A stretch of 64,000 nt of DNA from positions 13,039,887-13,103,886 of the forward strand of contig CM034392.1 of assembly GCA_019925095.2 (NCBI GenBank), read 5' to 3'. Source of the stretch: Dendrolimus kikuchii. Taxonomy: Eukaryota; Arthropoda; Insecta; Lepidoptera; Lasiocampidae. Positions 20,753 to 32,900 of the stretch are shown here, one piece after another; the first letter of the stretch is position 1; the number at the start of each line of letters is the position of its first letter. Position numbers and translations under genes: made by a program. The notes under the pieces are model-generated. The model saw only the letters and a program-made list of their open reading frames with translations. It did no database searches and was not told where the DNA came from.

Positions 20753-23395
20753 TGCATAATATTACCTACAACACATAGTAAAGTAGAATTGCAATTATCC
20801 AAAAATAGGCCAAATAAAAAACTGTAGCTGCGTTGTAAATACCTCTCATATTTTTGTAAATCTACTCAATTCAATTGTTTCGAGGTTAAGAGATTAAAAG
20901 TGATTTACTTAAATTTCTTTTCTCTCCTAACTTTAAAATGCAGGAAACAAGTCAATTATGTTTCCAACAAAACCCGGCCGTGTTGCGAACATTTAAATTA
21001 ATTTCTAACTTTCTTTAATCGTCTACAACAATGGAGTCAGCTATTAGACCACTCAAGGACTGAATAATCGAATTAAGGAAACCTAAAATCCTGCGCAATA
21101 GTTATTTTAACTTATTTGTATTGCTATGTACGCTTACCATTGCTCTTTATTTTTGGTTCTAACATTGAGCTAATGATTTTAATCCGCGTCGAACATTTTT
21201 ATGCTTTTACATTTTTAGCCCATTATTGTACCTGAACTTATGTAAAAAAAAACTGTTGGTGATTCTTAAATAAATAAAACAGCTTCTTCAGATTAACTGC
21301 CAAGGGCTGCGCAATACCTGATTTTATATGACAAATTGTCTATTGTTTAGCCATCTGTTACTAATGAAAAACCAAATCTATTGCAAGAACTAGTTAGAGG
21401 TGCCGCTAAAATTTATTTAAAACACTTTGAATACTTTTCTGTGATCAAAGTTAAAACGCATTAGTTAAGTTTACGACCACACATCACATAGTAGTAGCTT
21501 TAAACATCCAATAATAGCTTGGAATGTTATACACACCTGCAGCATGTATAGTTTTTGTAAGATATACCAGGTATACAGGGAACATCCCTTTTGTATCTTA
21601 TGTTGCTTTTTTGTAAGAAGAATCGTTAATATCGAACAAAAGATTTGTGTAGTGTACTTTCTGCCTTAATCAAAAAGGGCTCAGATATCTGCTACCTGAA
21701 TATTGTGGGGCAGCCGGCCAGGTAGCCGATCCAAAGCCGTTTAGTTAATATATCCATGAACTCGGGATATGAACAAAGGGTCGGTATGCGAATAATTTGT
21801 CCTTATTACTGTCTTTGGTTACTCTCGCGCTCGCCTTGAGAAATAAACGAGTTCTGATAATCTCCCTTTCCGAGACTGAGTTCGAATTATACTAGACAAT
21901 ATGAGGTAAGCTGCACGTGTTTGTAAAATAAACATCAAGATACCACGGCGATCTTACTGCAAAAAATTTAAGATTATAATGTTCCTCTAAGACCGTTAGT
22001 AAAGTTGCATACTGTACATAACTTTGTGACAACGATAAATTGCGCCATATGTGATACGCGACGTTTTGATTAAAAAAAAGACCAAGTGCGGTCGATTCAC
22101 GCGCATTGCAAGATTATGTAGAGGAGAAATATGTCCATTGTTTTTGTCATTTGGCTATGAATCTCAAGAAAAGGTTGTGATGATGATGAAGGGGTATTTT
22201 TACCCCGTATTTCAAAAACTCCTTGACGTATTACAGACTAACCAATTTTTTCAAAACCTTTATTTTTGAAGTAAGAACATCTTTAGACACGTTGGGCACT
22301 TTTGGGATGGAGAAAAACCATTGAACTCACGTGACAGTCACTGTCAGATACAAACTTTTCACTTCTGACGAGCAATCCTACGACAGACAGTTTTTTTTTT
22401 CTCAAAAATGTATAAAGTGTACATTTTTCAGCTCAAAACTTAAACACAATTTTAGATATTTCTCGCGACGTATTGAAAGAACGAGGTAAAAAAAGGCGCA
22501 CAGACGCTTCACTTAATTAAGACGGTTTTTTTATATTTCTTTATTACTCTTTCACTTCTTCCAAGTGAAAAAATATTGCAAGTCTGCGTCGAGAATTCTT
22601 GTTAGTTTTGTAGAAGACCTTGGTCTGCGCACAAATGAAATTTTGGTTTTTTTCGAAATACGAGGCAGGATGTAAATGCAAACAAAGTAGGCCGAAGTTC
22701 AGCGCGATGGATTATCGTATTTTGCCGTCTGCCCCGAGATACCCAGTCTTTTACTATCGATCTAAATATCACAGCATTTCTACGGGAAATTCAATGGTTG
22801 TATTTTGTTGTATGGTTTTATTTTTAAAATATACATAATAGGTACGTAAAAATGCCGAAATCGGAGAACTAGTGGATGAGCCCAGTATTGTATGAGGCGT
22901 AAGCAAGGCACATACGACTCGGCGAACTACAAAACATACTGGCGGCAAATCGTGGATGAACCACTCTAGATGTCGCGGGAGTGACTCAGTGGAGGCTGGT
23001 CTACGTAAGCTCCAAGGATGTGACTGGCAGGAAACAGCGCTAAACAGAAAGCAATGAATGAATTTAAGAATGGGTCGTTAAGCCCCAGCGTTTAGTTTAG
23101 TTAACAACACATAATTTTGAAGTAAAAATTGTGTTTGTGTCGAAACCTTATATTTATTTAAGTGATTTTCTTAGTTGCCCAAAAAAGGGAGGTTGTTTAA
23201 CATCAGCTAAAGACTCTACAAGGTCCCCAAGAAGAGAGGGGTTTGAAGGATACAATATGTTTAAAGGACATCCATAATGTATTTTTTTTCTCATTGAACT
23301 ACACCTTTCTGTCTAATTTTATCCATACAGATCTAATAATTTCTGAGAAAAATTACTGACACATGCAAAGACATGGACGGACGAACACGACAATT
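20753..23395. other. AT-rich interval; possible decayed LINE piece near 22865-23075
   Basis: About 2.6 kb with no confident element. The patch at 22865-23075 is GC-richer and gives broken coding-like text (GGKSWMNHSRCRGSDSVEAG, then CDWQETALNRKQ) that resembles LINE C-termini only loosely. Other open frames are short and unremarkable. Confidence 0.35.
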
Positions 23396-23516
23396 TTATA
23401 GCAGGCGAACAAATACCCTACCACCAGTGTTGCTGTGGATTATTTTGTCGCCTCGTACGACAGACCACCCGGCCGTAGGAAATCGTATTCTTTCTCCGTT
23501 CCAGTACGGATAAGAT
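23396..23516 (-). repeat. SINE-like repeat, partial copy (head half)
   Basis: Matches the head of the 50715-51035 repeat in the same orientation (TTTTGTCGCCTC, CGTATTCTTTCTCCGTTCC). It is followed 25 bp later by a complete copy, giving a head-to-tail pair. Confidence 0.7.
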
Positions 23517-23540
23517 AGTAGATTTAGCAGATAGTATTTT

Positions 23541-23858
23541 TTTATTGCTGGAGTACGGCAGACAGGCTGACGGCCTGGAAAGTTATTACCGTTACCTATG
23601 GACATTTGTAATACTAAAGGTGCTACAAATGTGCTACCGAACTCATAGATGCTATTGGAACCTGGCCACTAGTGCCAGAACACAAGTCAAGGTTGCTATG
23701 GCGGCATACTTAAGATCAGGGGTGGTAGCCATTCAGACTGGCAAATATCACCCGGCTGTGGGTTGTTTTGTCGCCTCTTACTACAGGCCGCCTAGCCGCA
23801 GGAATTAGTATTCTTCTTAGATCATATAAACATTCTTTCTCCGTTCCTGCACCGATGT
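23541..23858 (-). repeat. SINE-like repeat, full but diverged copy
   Basis: From TTTTTTTATTGCTGGAGTAC to CTTTCTCCGTTCCTGCAC, with all blocks of the family in order and a small insertion near the head (TCTTAGATCATATAAACA). Confidence 0.72.
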
Positions 23859-24890
23859 ACTATAAACACAAACTACTTGGACTATTTGAGTGATTAGTTA
23901 ATTAGAATCTCAACACCTAATACCTAGGTATATTATTAATTTTCTTCAATTTACATCTTGTATGTATACAATATGGTATTATAATTATGAATACCAGATT
24001 TTTTGATATGGGATAAGTAAATGGTTTTTTTTTAAATTAAGTGGAAACCGGCATTTTGTATGTAATTGCTATAGACACCGTTGTACATATACACATTTGT
24101 ATTGTATCATGGAATTTATAAACGTCCTGTAGGTATAGATATTGAATCCGAACTTATTTTATTCAGAAACTTTGTTTTTATATTTATAGTATCACAACAC
24201 AACTAAATTAAAAAAAAACACTAAACAATTAATTACAATGTCCTATTGAACTATTATTAAGCAAATTCTTAGATCATTCCTCAGACCAGACATACCTAAT
24301 TACTATTGTTATATTATGATAAAAATAATCAGCGAAAAAAAAAAACAAATGTTATTGATAACAAAATAACAGTAAAAGCACGAGTTAAATTGTTTACTCA
24401 CTGCTGGGTGATTTTACCAAACATATTCGGAAAAGCCTATAAAAGCACTCGGCGATCATTTATTTTGTTTTAATGTGGCTGTAATTAATATATCTTTTAT
24501 ATAAATAGCTATCATCTTGCCTTTCGCTCTAACAAGGGGAATTAAGTACTATGGCAATGACGAAGACAGACAATGAATTCATTCAAAGTAAAATTGACAA
24601 CAATGGATGTCACTGACCAGTGGCTACATAATTGATATTTTAATTTATAAGTTTTGATTAGAATTCTTATCCTCTTCTATTTGAACTATTAAATATAACA
24701 TCCTAATCAGCCTACTGTATCTTTATTATAAGCATCAATTGTTGTCTAAGGTATAACGCCATGCGCCATAAATCCATAACACTTCCCATCGTCTGTTAGG
24801 GTTATCTTAATTCCTATACTTTAAATAGATATTATTTATGAATGTTCTCTTTTCAACAAATAAATTACTAAATAATACCAAAAATAGATT
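23859..24890. other. AT-rich interval, no feature recognised
   Basis: About 1 kb of AT-rich sequence without a recognised repeat. If the exon candidate at 24897 is real, this would be intron 1 of that gene. Confidence 0.35.
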
Positions 24891-24896
24891 ACTTAC

Positions 24897-25145
24897 AGGA
24901 TAGTACATCCCCTGCGGCGGCAAAAAAAAGGCCCCCGATCCCCACAGCTTGCCGTTTGTATTTACTTTGTGTTGCACAAAAATTCACACAACGTACGCCC
25001 TTTACGCAGGCGTAAGTTTTCACAACACTTAATTATAAATTCGAGGTAGTCATGAGTATTTCCTAGGATTCCTTTTAAAACAATCAGGATTGTTTAACTT
25101 TGTAGGTTATGTAGATATAGCGCGGAGAAACGCGCTCTAGCACTG
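24897..25145 (-). other. Candidate first exon and 5' UTR of a host gene
   Basis: On the minus strand, a GC-richer block ends ...GGGGATGTACTATCCT followed by GTAAGTAAT, a strong 5' splice-site match at 24896. An ATG sits 12 bases before it and would encode only Met-Tyr-Tyr-Pro before the junction. Upstream, the CG-rich stretch at 25110-25260 contains an arthropod-initiator-like TTCAGTG (about 25140-25148). No downstream exon is identifiable. On the plus strand the same bases could be a weak acceptor (ACTTACAG), but there is no pyrimidine tract. Confidence 0.28.
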
Positions 25146-25270
25146 AAAGCGGTTGATGTCGATGTGCAACAACGAATCAACGTACGACGTTCGACGAGCG
25201 AGAGCACGCGTGGCTACGCGAATATAAACGAACCTGTCTCCGCCTTACTCGGAGTTACCATTAAGCGAGA
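25110..25270 (-). promoter_or_regulatory. CG-rich candidate promoter
   Basis: Locally rich in CG dinucleotides (ACGTACGACGTTCGACGAGC, GCGCGGAGAAACGCGC) within AT-rich surroundings, with an initiator-like TCAGTG on the minus strand. No convincing TATA box was seen at the right distance. It is listed because it adjoins the exon candidate. Confidence 0.25.
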
Positions 25271-27552
25271 AAGAGATGAAATGCTGTACACGATCATTTT
25301 CGGGTTCTAAAGTGCAACAAATGATATTTCGGCCCCATTCTCAAATGTTAATTATATTTTACAATCAAATTCTTGAGCCCATATTTTAACTAAATTAAAT
25401 AAATAAAAAGAGTAGGTATGTCCACAGTTAAATGAAGACTACTAAACAAAAAATAATTAAACAGAAGAAAGTACCTAATCAATATATTTACCTACGAAAA
25501 AAACAATGTAATTAATGGATATTGGCTGGATCTTTCAACTTTCAATACACAAATCTCATTAGTAATTATTACTTATCAGCAAAATAATGTTTGTCTTGTT
25601 TGCTGTGTATAAATAACGCAACAAATAATTTAATGAAAGAAATGAGAGAGAGAGAAATCCTACAAACTACAAATCACGCCGAACAGGAACACAACGTCCT
25701 TTCTCTATCCTTTTCTTATAGCCGAGATCAGTTCGGATCAATGAATCGTTCCCGGGCCCCCGTAGTCTGCCCAGCGTCATTTCATCTTTTCCACTGTACT
25801 TACTGCTTTAATCTTGTGTCCTTTTTTATTTTATGCAAACGTCTATCTTTTGGTTTCTCCTACCGTTTAGAAACTTTGAGGGAGCGTCACTTTTTACAAC
25901 ATTGACCATAGACCCTAGATGAAAGCTCAACCATGTCAATATTATTATGGGATTGGACGGTGCCAAATAGTTTAAATTATTAAAACTTACATTAAGTAGG
26001 TATGATATGTAGCTATAATTTTTCTTTTCTGAATCTCTTGAAATAAGATCATAATATGCATATGACCCCAATATATCTATTAGAGACCGTCGAGAGCACC
26101 ACAGAACAAATGTCTCCTCATTTGTGCGTCTCGCGCGATTAATGTAATTTACTTAGCGACTAATGGTTAATGACCTTTTAAGTGGTGACTCAGTCAGTAC
26201 TGGGCACTGGGCAGGACAAACAATTATAACCGAAACGAGTACCTATAAAACGTATATCTGAGTAATTCGTTACCTACTTACATTATATTGTGAGTAAGAA
26301 ATCGTTGGTACAACAATTATAATGGAAATTGTTTTAGATTAATTTGAAAACAAGAATATTAATAATAAATTATAACATAATAAAAAAAATAACATATCTT
26401 TAAACAATTTACACTAGCATGAAAACTGTTGTGATAAAGATGTATTGAACCGTGTTGCTCTAAATATATTAACAGGAGCTTTCTAATTAAAAATAATTCT
26501 GTATCAGGTTTATACATTATAATAATAAAATACTAGGTTAATTTGTATCTTTGACTATATATACTTAACAAGTATGTAGCCAAACCTATGTACTGTCATA
26601 TTATAACCATTTTGTTCATGAATATAGAGGACTTCCTTCATCGAGGACATACTTTTTCGATTTTACCTTATCTAAAATACATTTGAAAACCTTCATTACC
26701 ATAAATCAGGCATACGCGTAGATCAGTCACGTGTGTACTACAAGGAATAGAAATAAATATAAACGCCACGGCAGTAAACTGAATATTATAAAGGTATAAT
26801 ATTTTGTAATACGTACATCTATAATATTATAGAATTGTTGAAGTGCTGTGCCTGTATATTAAGAGTATTAAAAAAGACACTTAGGTCATATAATTATGTG
26901 ATATTTTAATAAGAATTCACTGATGAATATGACATTTCCTCACTTAATATCTGCAGTACTTTGTCTGCGGTCATTTTTATTGTAGTGGTTTAAAGAGTTA
27001 TCGGTGCTATATAAATAGTTAGCTGATTTATTCAGTTATTAGGAGGTACTTTCAACGATTTTTGGTTTGAACAAGATCTGTTGCATAGTTTTTGAGACCT
27101 AGAGGAATACCTACCTCCATATTATCGAAATGGTTTTAAAGTTTCGTAACCAAATGACAAACAGTGCACGATGCCCATATTGGTCCAATGCACATTTGCC
27201 GAATCTCTAAAGATAACACCGACGACAGTTGTGTAATTTCTTTATTAAAAACAAATGAGCAAGCTAATGTAGCCACTTTTGGAGAATCGCTTAGTAAAAT
27301 TGACACGTGTTCGGATGTACTGGACTGGTAGCTGTAAGAAATAGCATAAAATTCAACTTTTTATACTTATTAAATTCGTTACGAGTCTGCGAACGCGGTT
27401 GCTTTAGGCACTTACAATTATTAATCAGCTCAGTGTATTTGAGCATATTACTTACAGGAATCAAAAACTCCATTCACCAGAACTAAAATACAATAAGCTT
27501 GAACAACAATTTATCGCCTAAATTTAACTTTATGCTCATTCTTCTATCCGTG
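25271..27552. other. AT-rich interval without recognised transposons
   Basis: About 2.3 kb with no repeat family I recognise. The open frame at 25591-25905 has no recognisable domain. Confidence 0.35.
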
Positions 27553-27796
27553 CAGGAACGGAGAAAGAATACAATTTCCTGCGGCCGGGCGGCCTGTCGT
27601 AAGAGGCGACAAAACAACCCACACTCAGGTGGTAGGGCATTTGCCCCACTGGATGGCTACCACCCCTGGTCTAAAGTATGTCGCCATAATAACCTTGATT
27701 TGTGTTCCGGCATTAGTGACCAGGTTCCAGACTCTCTTAAGGGAGCAGCAGCGTATTTGTAGCACCTTTGGTGTTGCAAATGTCCATAGGCGATGG
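27553..27796 (+). repeat. SINE-like repeat, left half (split by BEL element)
   Basis: Plus-oriented copy from ATCCGTGCAGGAACGG through TTGCAAATGTCCATAGGC and GATGG. The family consensus continues GGTAACCGCTTTCC, which is found at 34477 onward. The last five bases, GATGG (27792-27796), are the target site of the BEL insertion. Confidence 0.85.
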
Positions 27797-27887
27797 TGTT
27801 CACGCCACCGCGTAACGAACGATGATTCCCCGAAAAAGTAATTTACCCCGCACTTCCGCGTCTCAACGATCAGTCTGAACCAGATCA
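27797..27887 (+). repeat. BEL 5' LTR, internally deleted
   Basis: 91 bp. Bases 27797-27879 match the first 83 bp of the 3' LTR (34127-34209) without a difference that I can see, and the last 8 (CCAGATCA) match the end of the 3' LTR (34466-34473). The intervening 256 bp present in the 3' LTR are missing, including its TATA-like segment. The LTR starts TG and ends CA. Confidence 0.88.
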
Positions 27888-27889
27888 TA

Positions 27890-27907
27890 TGGTCTTTCGA
27901 ACCGAAT
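27890..27907 (+). promoter_or_regulatory. Candidate primer-binding site
   Basis: TGGTCTTTCGAACCGAAT begins two bases after the LTR. TGG at this position and the internal TTCGAACC (complementary to a T-loop-like sequence) fit binding of a tRNA 3' end. The tRNA was not identified. Confidence 0.6.
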
Positions 27908-28477
27908 ATTCCAACTGGCGACCTATTTATACAGTCTGCAACAACCGTATTTTGCCATTTTATGGTTAATTCAAACCAAATTGTAAATTTTCGCATACCT
28001 AAAAAGTTAAATAAACAATCATTATCAATCTGCCCATTTACCCGTTTTCTGCCCTTGTTTTTTCTTTTTTGTTTTCTTATAAACATATTACTTCTGCCCT
28101 TATATATTTGAATACCCATTCCACATTCCTCAGATAATTACGCAAATTGCTACACGATAACTATTTTTTGGTACGTAGGTAGGTTAATATAACCTCGAGT
28201 ACGTATTCTGTACTTTATTCAGCACACCTATTCTCGAATACTTGCACTAAACGTGATATCGGATCGATATAATAATATTGAATATTATATTCGTTTCACT
28301 CGGTGTGGTTAGCTTGCCGTGCAACTTTTATAGCTTATATATAGCTTCGTGTTTATTAAGACTCAGCGCACACGACAGTTTGATATATATTTTTTTTCCT
28401 AATCATTTTTATTTATTTCGTATTTCTTACGTTTCTCTGGCTGCTTTCTTGCGTGTTCTTTATTAGCATTAGTAAAA

Positions 28478-28481
<4 letters not shown>

Positions 28482-28509
<28 letters not shown>
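28482..28509. repeat. 28-base poly-T tract before gag
   Basis: Uninterrupted T28 preceded by AAAAAAAA, directly upstream of the first Gag-like residues. It interrupts any leader-to-gag frame. Confidence 0.95.
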
Positions 28510-28544
28510 CTCGTTTGCCTTTCCTTTTCTTATTGTGACCTTAT

Positions 28545-29949
28545 ATTAAAAGGAGACAAAAAGTATAGTGTAAACGATTTCATAGGGCGCTTTACAAAAT
28601 TGGACGATATAAAGGGCAAGTTGGATACAGTATATTATGAGATCTTGGACTCTAAAGACCTTGACGACAAAGTGGAAAAATGGTACTTTGACTACTACAC
28701 CTCGGCTATAGAAGCATATGAAAAAATTTTGGTGGCAAACATCACCATCAGCTCAAGCATCAAACCAAGCTCGCCCACATTCTCCACGTCTACTGTTCTG
28801 CCCAAAATAGATCTACCCAAATTTTCTTCCAAGCTTGAGGATTGGCCATCTTTCATAACTATTTTCAAAAGCCTTACGGACACTGCCGGTAATTTGTCAG
28901 GTGCAGTTAAATTACACTATTTATTTTCTTGCCTCTCCGGAGAAGCTCTCAGTATGGTATCACACCTCAAGGTTACCGATGAGAACTACGATGTAGCGAT
29001 GACAACACTTGCCAATCGCTACGAAAATCGCCGAGTTCTCATTGATAGGTTTATAGATATGATACTAGAGTTACCCCACATCACCACCCGCTCACAAATC
29101 AGACAGTTATTTTTAGCCCCTCTTATTTCAACCCAATCGGCGCTTAAAAACCTAAACTTACCACTACATGACTCAGACTACGTCCTAGTGTCAATAGTAG
29201 TGCGGAAGTTAAAGGGCGAGCTTCGCACATTATTTGAACGAACGCATGGGTCTTCAGACACTCTGCCCACCTTAAAGGATGTAATCACATTCTTAGAAGA
29301 CCATGCACGTTGCACAGAAACTGAGACATATAACCCACCCCCCCCTCCCCTCAGCCCGACATACAGACAAACTGAACGTGCTTCTCCCTCAGCACGGTAC
29401 CAACCACGCGCTTCTGCACCCAGACCAGAAATTCGGCACGTTCGTTTTCAGCCCACTACTTCCGTCCGCCCACCTTTAACGCGCCCTGCATATCCTCTAC
29501 AAAGTCAAGCGTACCCTGTACAGTACGCTCAAGGATACCCACAGTCTACACAATATTTCGAGCCCATAGCACAAGATTCCGCCCACCCACCAGCACCGAC
29601 CAATAATTATTACTGCCCTTGGTGTCACGTTAGAGGACACAGGTTGCTGAACTGCGGTGAATACCTAAGACAGCCTACGCAAGGGCGCTGGGATTTTATC
29701 CAAGCTCATGAACGGTGCCGTAAGTGTCTAGGACCCCATTACTCTGACGAGTGCAGATCCACAGGACGGTGTAGAGAATGTGATAGCGAGAAACACCATA
29801 CCACCTTACATCGCAGTGGCTTTGAATCACCCACATATGACAATTCTCACCTCTTGCCCCCACAACTAAGAGGACAAGAACACACCCGCCCAACCACGGA
29901 ATCAAGAAACTCTTCTCGTCGTAATTCACCTATTAATTCACAACAATGA
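28545..29949 (+). CDS. BEL Gag polyprotein (N-terminus lost or divergent)
   Basis: Structural protein of the element. Recognisable text starts at about 28545 (DLILKGDKKYSVNDFIGRFT); no in-frame ATG precedes it up to the poly-T tract. About 28800-29320 is the DUF1759-type Gag region (LPKIDLPKFSSKLEDWPSFI, LEDHARCTETET). A Pro-rich spacer follows. Then come three zinc knuckles: CPWCHVRGHRLLNC (from 29614), CRKCLGPHYSDEC, and a CX2CX4HX4H variant near 29790. It ends in a Ser/Asn/Gln-rich stretch and TGA at 29947-29949, followed by CTA. The same frame continues open into pol. Confidence 0.85.
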
Positions 29950-29955
29950 CTACCT
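29941..29955 (+). other. Candidate stop-readthrough site between gag and pol
   Basis: CAACAATGACTACCT: the TGA is followed directly by CTA. UGA-CUA is an established leaky context in several RNA viruses and some cellular genes. Gag and Pol are in the same frame (both starts are 1 mod 3), and the 144 bases from the TGA to 30094 contain no other in-frame stop. A plain nonsense mutation (for example CGA to TGA) explains it equally well until other copies are compared. Confidence 0.55.
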
Positions 29956-32900
29956 GCTACTCACTTACACAATACTACACTACACCCACCCATACCATCG
30001 CTACAATATACACCATCCACTACATCACGTAAACAAAATAAATCCCAGTTTCATACTCAGCACTATGATAATAAAGTTTATCATAATAATCACTTGCCCG
30101 GCAGCCCTGTTACTTCCTCTGATAAAGCTAACCAAAATGACAGTCATATTTCAGCACATACTCAGCACATTACAGTACACGATCCACCAGTTTTATTACC
30201 CACTGTGTCCCTAGAACTAGCAGATAACGCTGGAGAATTTCATAAGGCAAGAGCATTATTAGACAGCGGTTCCATGCTAACCTTGTTAACTAAGACTATG
30301 ACACAAAAATTACGTTTGCCTGTCGAGCACACAGAACTAAAAATTACAGGAGTCGGTAATCAGCAGACTCAAAACTCTAGTTCTTCAACTACCATCACAT
30401 TCCGCCCTATTCACACCGAAGTCCCAGTAATTAGCGCAAAGGCATACATTCTACCAGATTTGACAGGTCTTTTACCATTAACAATGTTACCTGACGTTGT
30501 TCCACTCCTCGACTCGACACAGCTTCCCCTAGCAGACTCGTCTTATCGTTTTCCAGCCGCTATTGACTTAATTTTAGGTTCTGATGTCTTGGGCCAAATT
30601 TTGGATGGTAACAAAATTTTTTTGGGCCCCGGCAGACCAATAGCCTTCGGCACGATCTTCAATTTCGCTCTTTTAGGTCCTATCAATCCAAACTACACAA
30701 AGCCTGAGCCTCAAGTTAATTCAGCACTAGTAAATATTGACTGTTTACAACCCCAACACTCAAATAAAGAAATACACTCCGCTCTGGAGAGATTCTGGGA
30801 AGTCGAAGAAGTGCAATCAAAGGACAACTCAACCTCTGACGAGTGTGAGGAGAACTTTCGTTCTACCACCACACGTGATCCCACAGGGCGATACATAGTA
30901 TCCCTTCCCTTTCTTACAAAGGCACCTAAGCTCGGTGCAACCCACGCTATTGCACTACGACGATTCCTTAATTTGGAGCGCAAACTCCAAAGAGATCCTA
31001 CCCTCCGCTCAAAATATATCGACTTCATGAAGGAATACATTGACATGGGCCACATGGCTCTTTGTCACCCCAGCACATTCAAAGGAAAAGACCATTTTTA
31101 CGTCCCGCATCATGGCATCTTCAAAGCCAACTCTGAAAAACTTCGCACGGTTTTTGATGGCAGCTGTAAGAGCTCTAATGGTGTCAGTCTTAATGACTGT
31201 CTGCACACTGGCCCACCGCTCCAACGTGATATTACTGACATCATTCTAAATTTTCGTACTCACAAAGTGGTCTTTAGTACAGACATCCAGATGATGTTTA
31301 GAAATATACTAGTTCACCCAGACCACAGACGGTTCCAACTCATTCTATGGCGCTCTTCTCCAGATCAACCTCTGCTCACTTACGCCCTGTCCACTGTCAC
31401 GTATGGCCTACGACCCAGCCCCTTCCTCGCCAATCGATCTATTATACAGCTGGTCACTGATGAAGGTCACCGTTTTCCCCAGGCTGCACAGGTTCTTACG
31501 CACTCCATATTCGTGGATGACATTCTGACTGGGCATGATTCAGTTGACAAGGCAATAGCTCTGCAGACTGAACTCATTGAGTTACTAGCCCTAGGGGGAT
31601 TTCATTTGCGAAAGTGGACCTCAAACTCTCGTCAGCTTTTAGAACGCTTCCCGGATGATCAATGTGACATACCCAAGGATTTTGATGTTGTACCCGACTC
31701 CAATGCAATCAAGGTACTTGGTATGCAATGGATACCACAAACGGACGAATTTACATATCACATTTCGGTACCTACACTGGAAAAATTTACCAAAAGGTCA
31801 ATACTCAGTACCATCGCTCGTTTATACGATCCTAGTGGATGGATCAGCCCAGTTATTTTCCGCGCAAAACTGCTCATTCAGCACCTATGGACTCTAAAGT
31901 TAGACTGGGATGAATCGGCTCCCAATGATGTCACATTTCAATTTCAGCACATTTTTGAAGACTTACCTCTACTCTCTGCTCTTCGACTCCCCAGAACAAT
32001 TTGCACCAGCAAAGATTCCACCTACACCCTACACGGTTTTGCCGATGCATCCGAATCCGGATATGCAGCCGCAGTCTATCTTCATGAAACGAATATCACG
32101 GGTCAGGTACACGTCAGACTACTTGTTTCTAAATCCAAGGTAGCCCCCATTAAAACCCGACAGACTATACCAAAGCTGGAACTTTCAGCTGCACACCTCA
32201 CTTCGCTGCTCATTTCTCGCGTCTCTGTTCAACTTTCTGCCCACATTACCATTCAGCAACACTTTTGTTGGTCAGACAGTACTATCGTACTCGCCTGGCT
32301 TAAAACTCCTTCTCAATCCCTACAGGTCTTTGAGGCCAATCGAGTCTCTGCCATTGCAGCCAATCCATGTAACCCTACTTGGAGACATGTACCCTCAGCT
32401 CTTAACCCTGCCGACTGTGCTAGCAGGGGAATATCAGCACAGGAACTCTTAGCCTATGACCTATGGTGGTCGCCTACTTGGCTCAAGGCCCCACCTGATA
32501 CCTGGCCCACGATGCCCCCTGCTTTGGGTCATCACGTACTGCCTGGTCTAAAACCCAGAAAAATGGTAGCTCACATCGCGGTTCCTGATCTAGACACGGA
32601 TTTACTCACGAGATTCAGCTCCTTAGACACACTTGTAGGCGTAACCGCATGTATTAAACGTTTTGCACACAATTGCTTGGTATCTTCTCACTCTCGCATC
32701 GTTGGTCCCATTACCGTAGACGAACGTAAGAAAGCGCTCTTACACTGGGTACGCTCAGTCCAACAAAATATGTTCGCTGAAGACATCCACCGACTGCAAA
32801 CTAACAAATTATGTACAGTGCGAATACAACGCCTCTCGCCCTTTCTCAAGGATGGTCTTCTTAGAGTAGGAGGGCGCTTGTCCAACTCAGCCCTTAGATA

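Noticed and set aside
27625..28119. 164-codon minus-strand frame
   Set aside because: It spans the SINE-like repeat, the 5' LTR and the BEL leader antisense, with no domain similarity.
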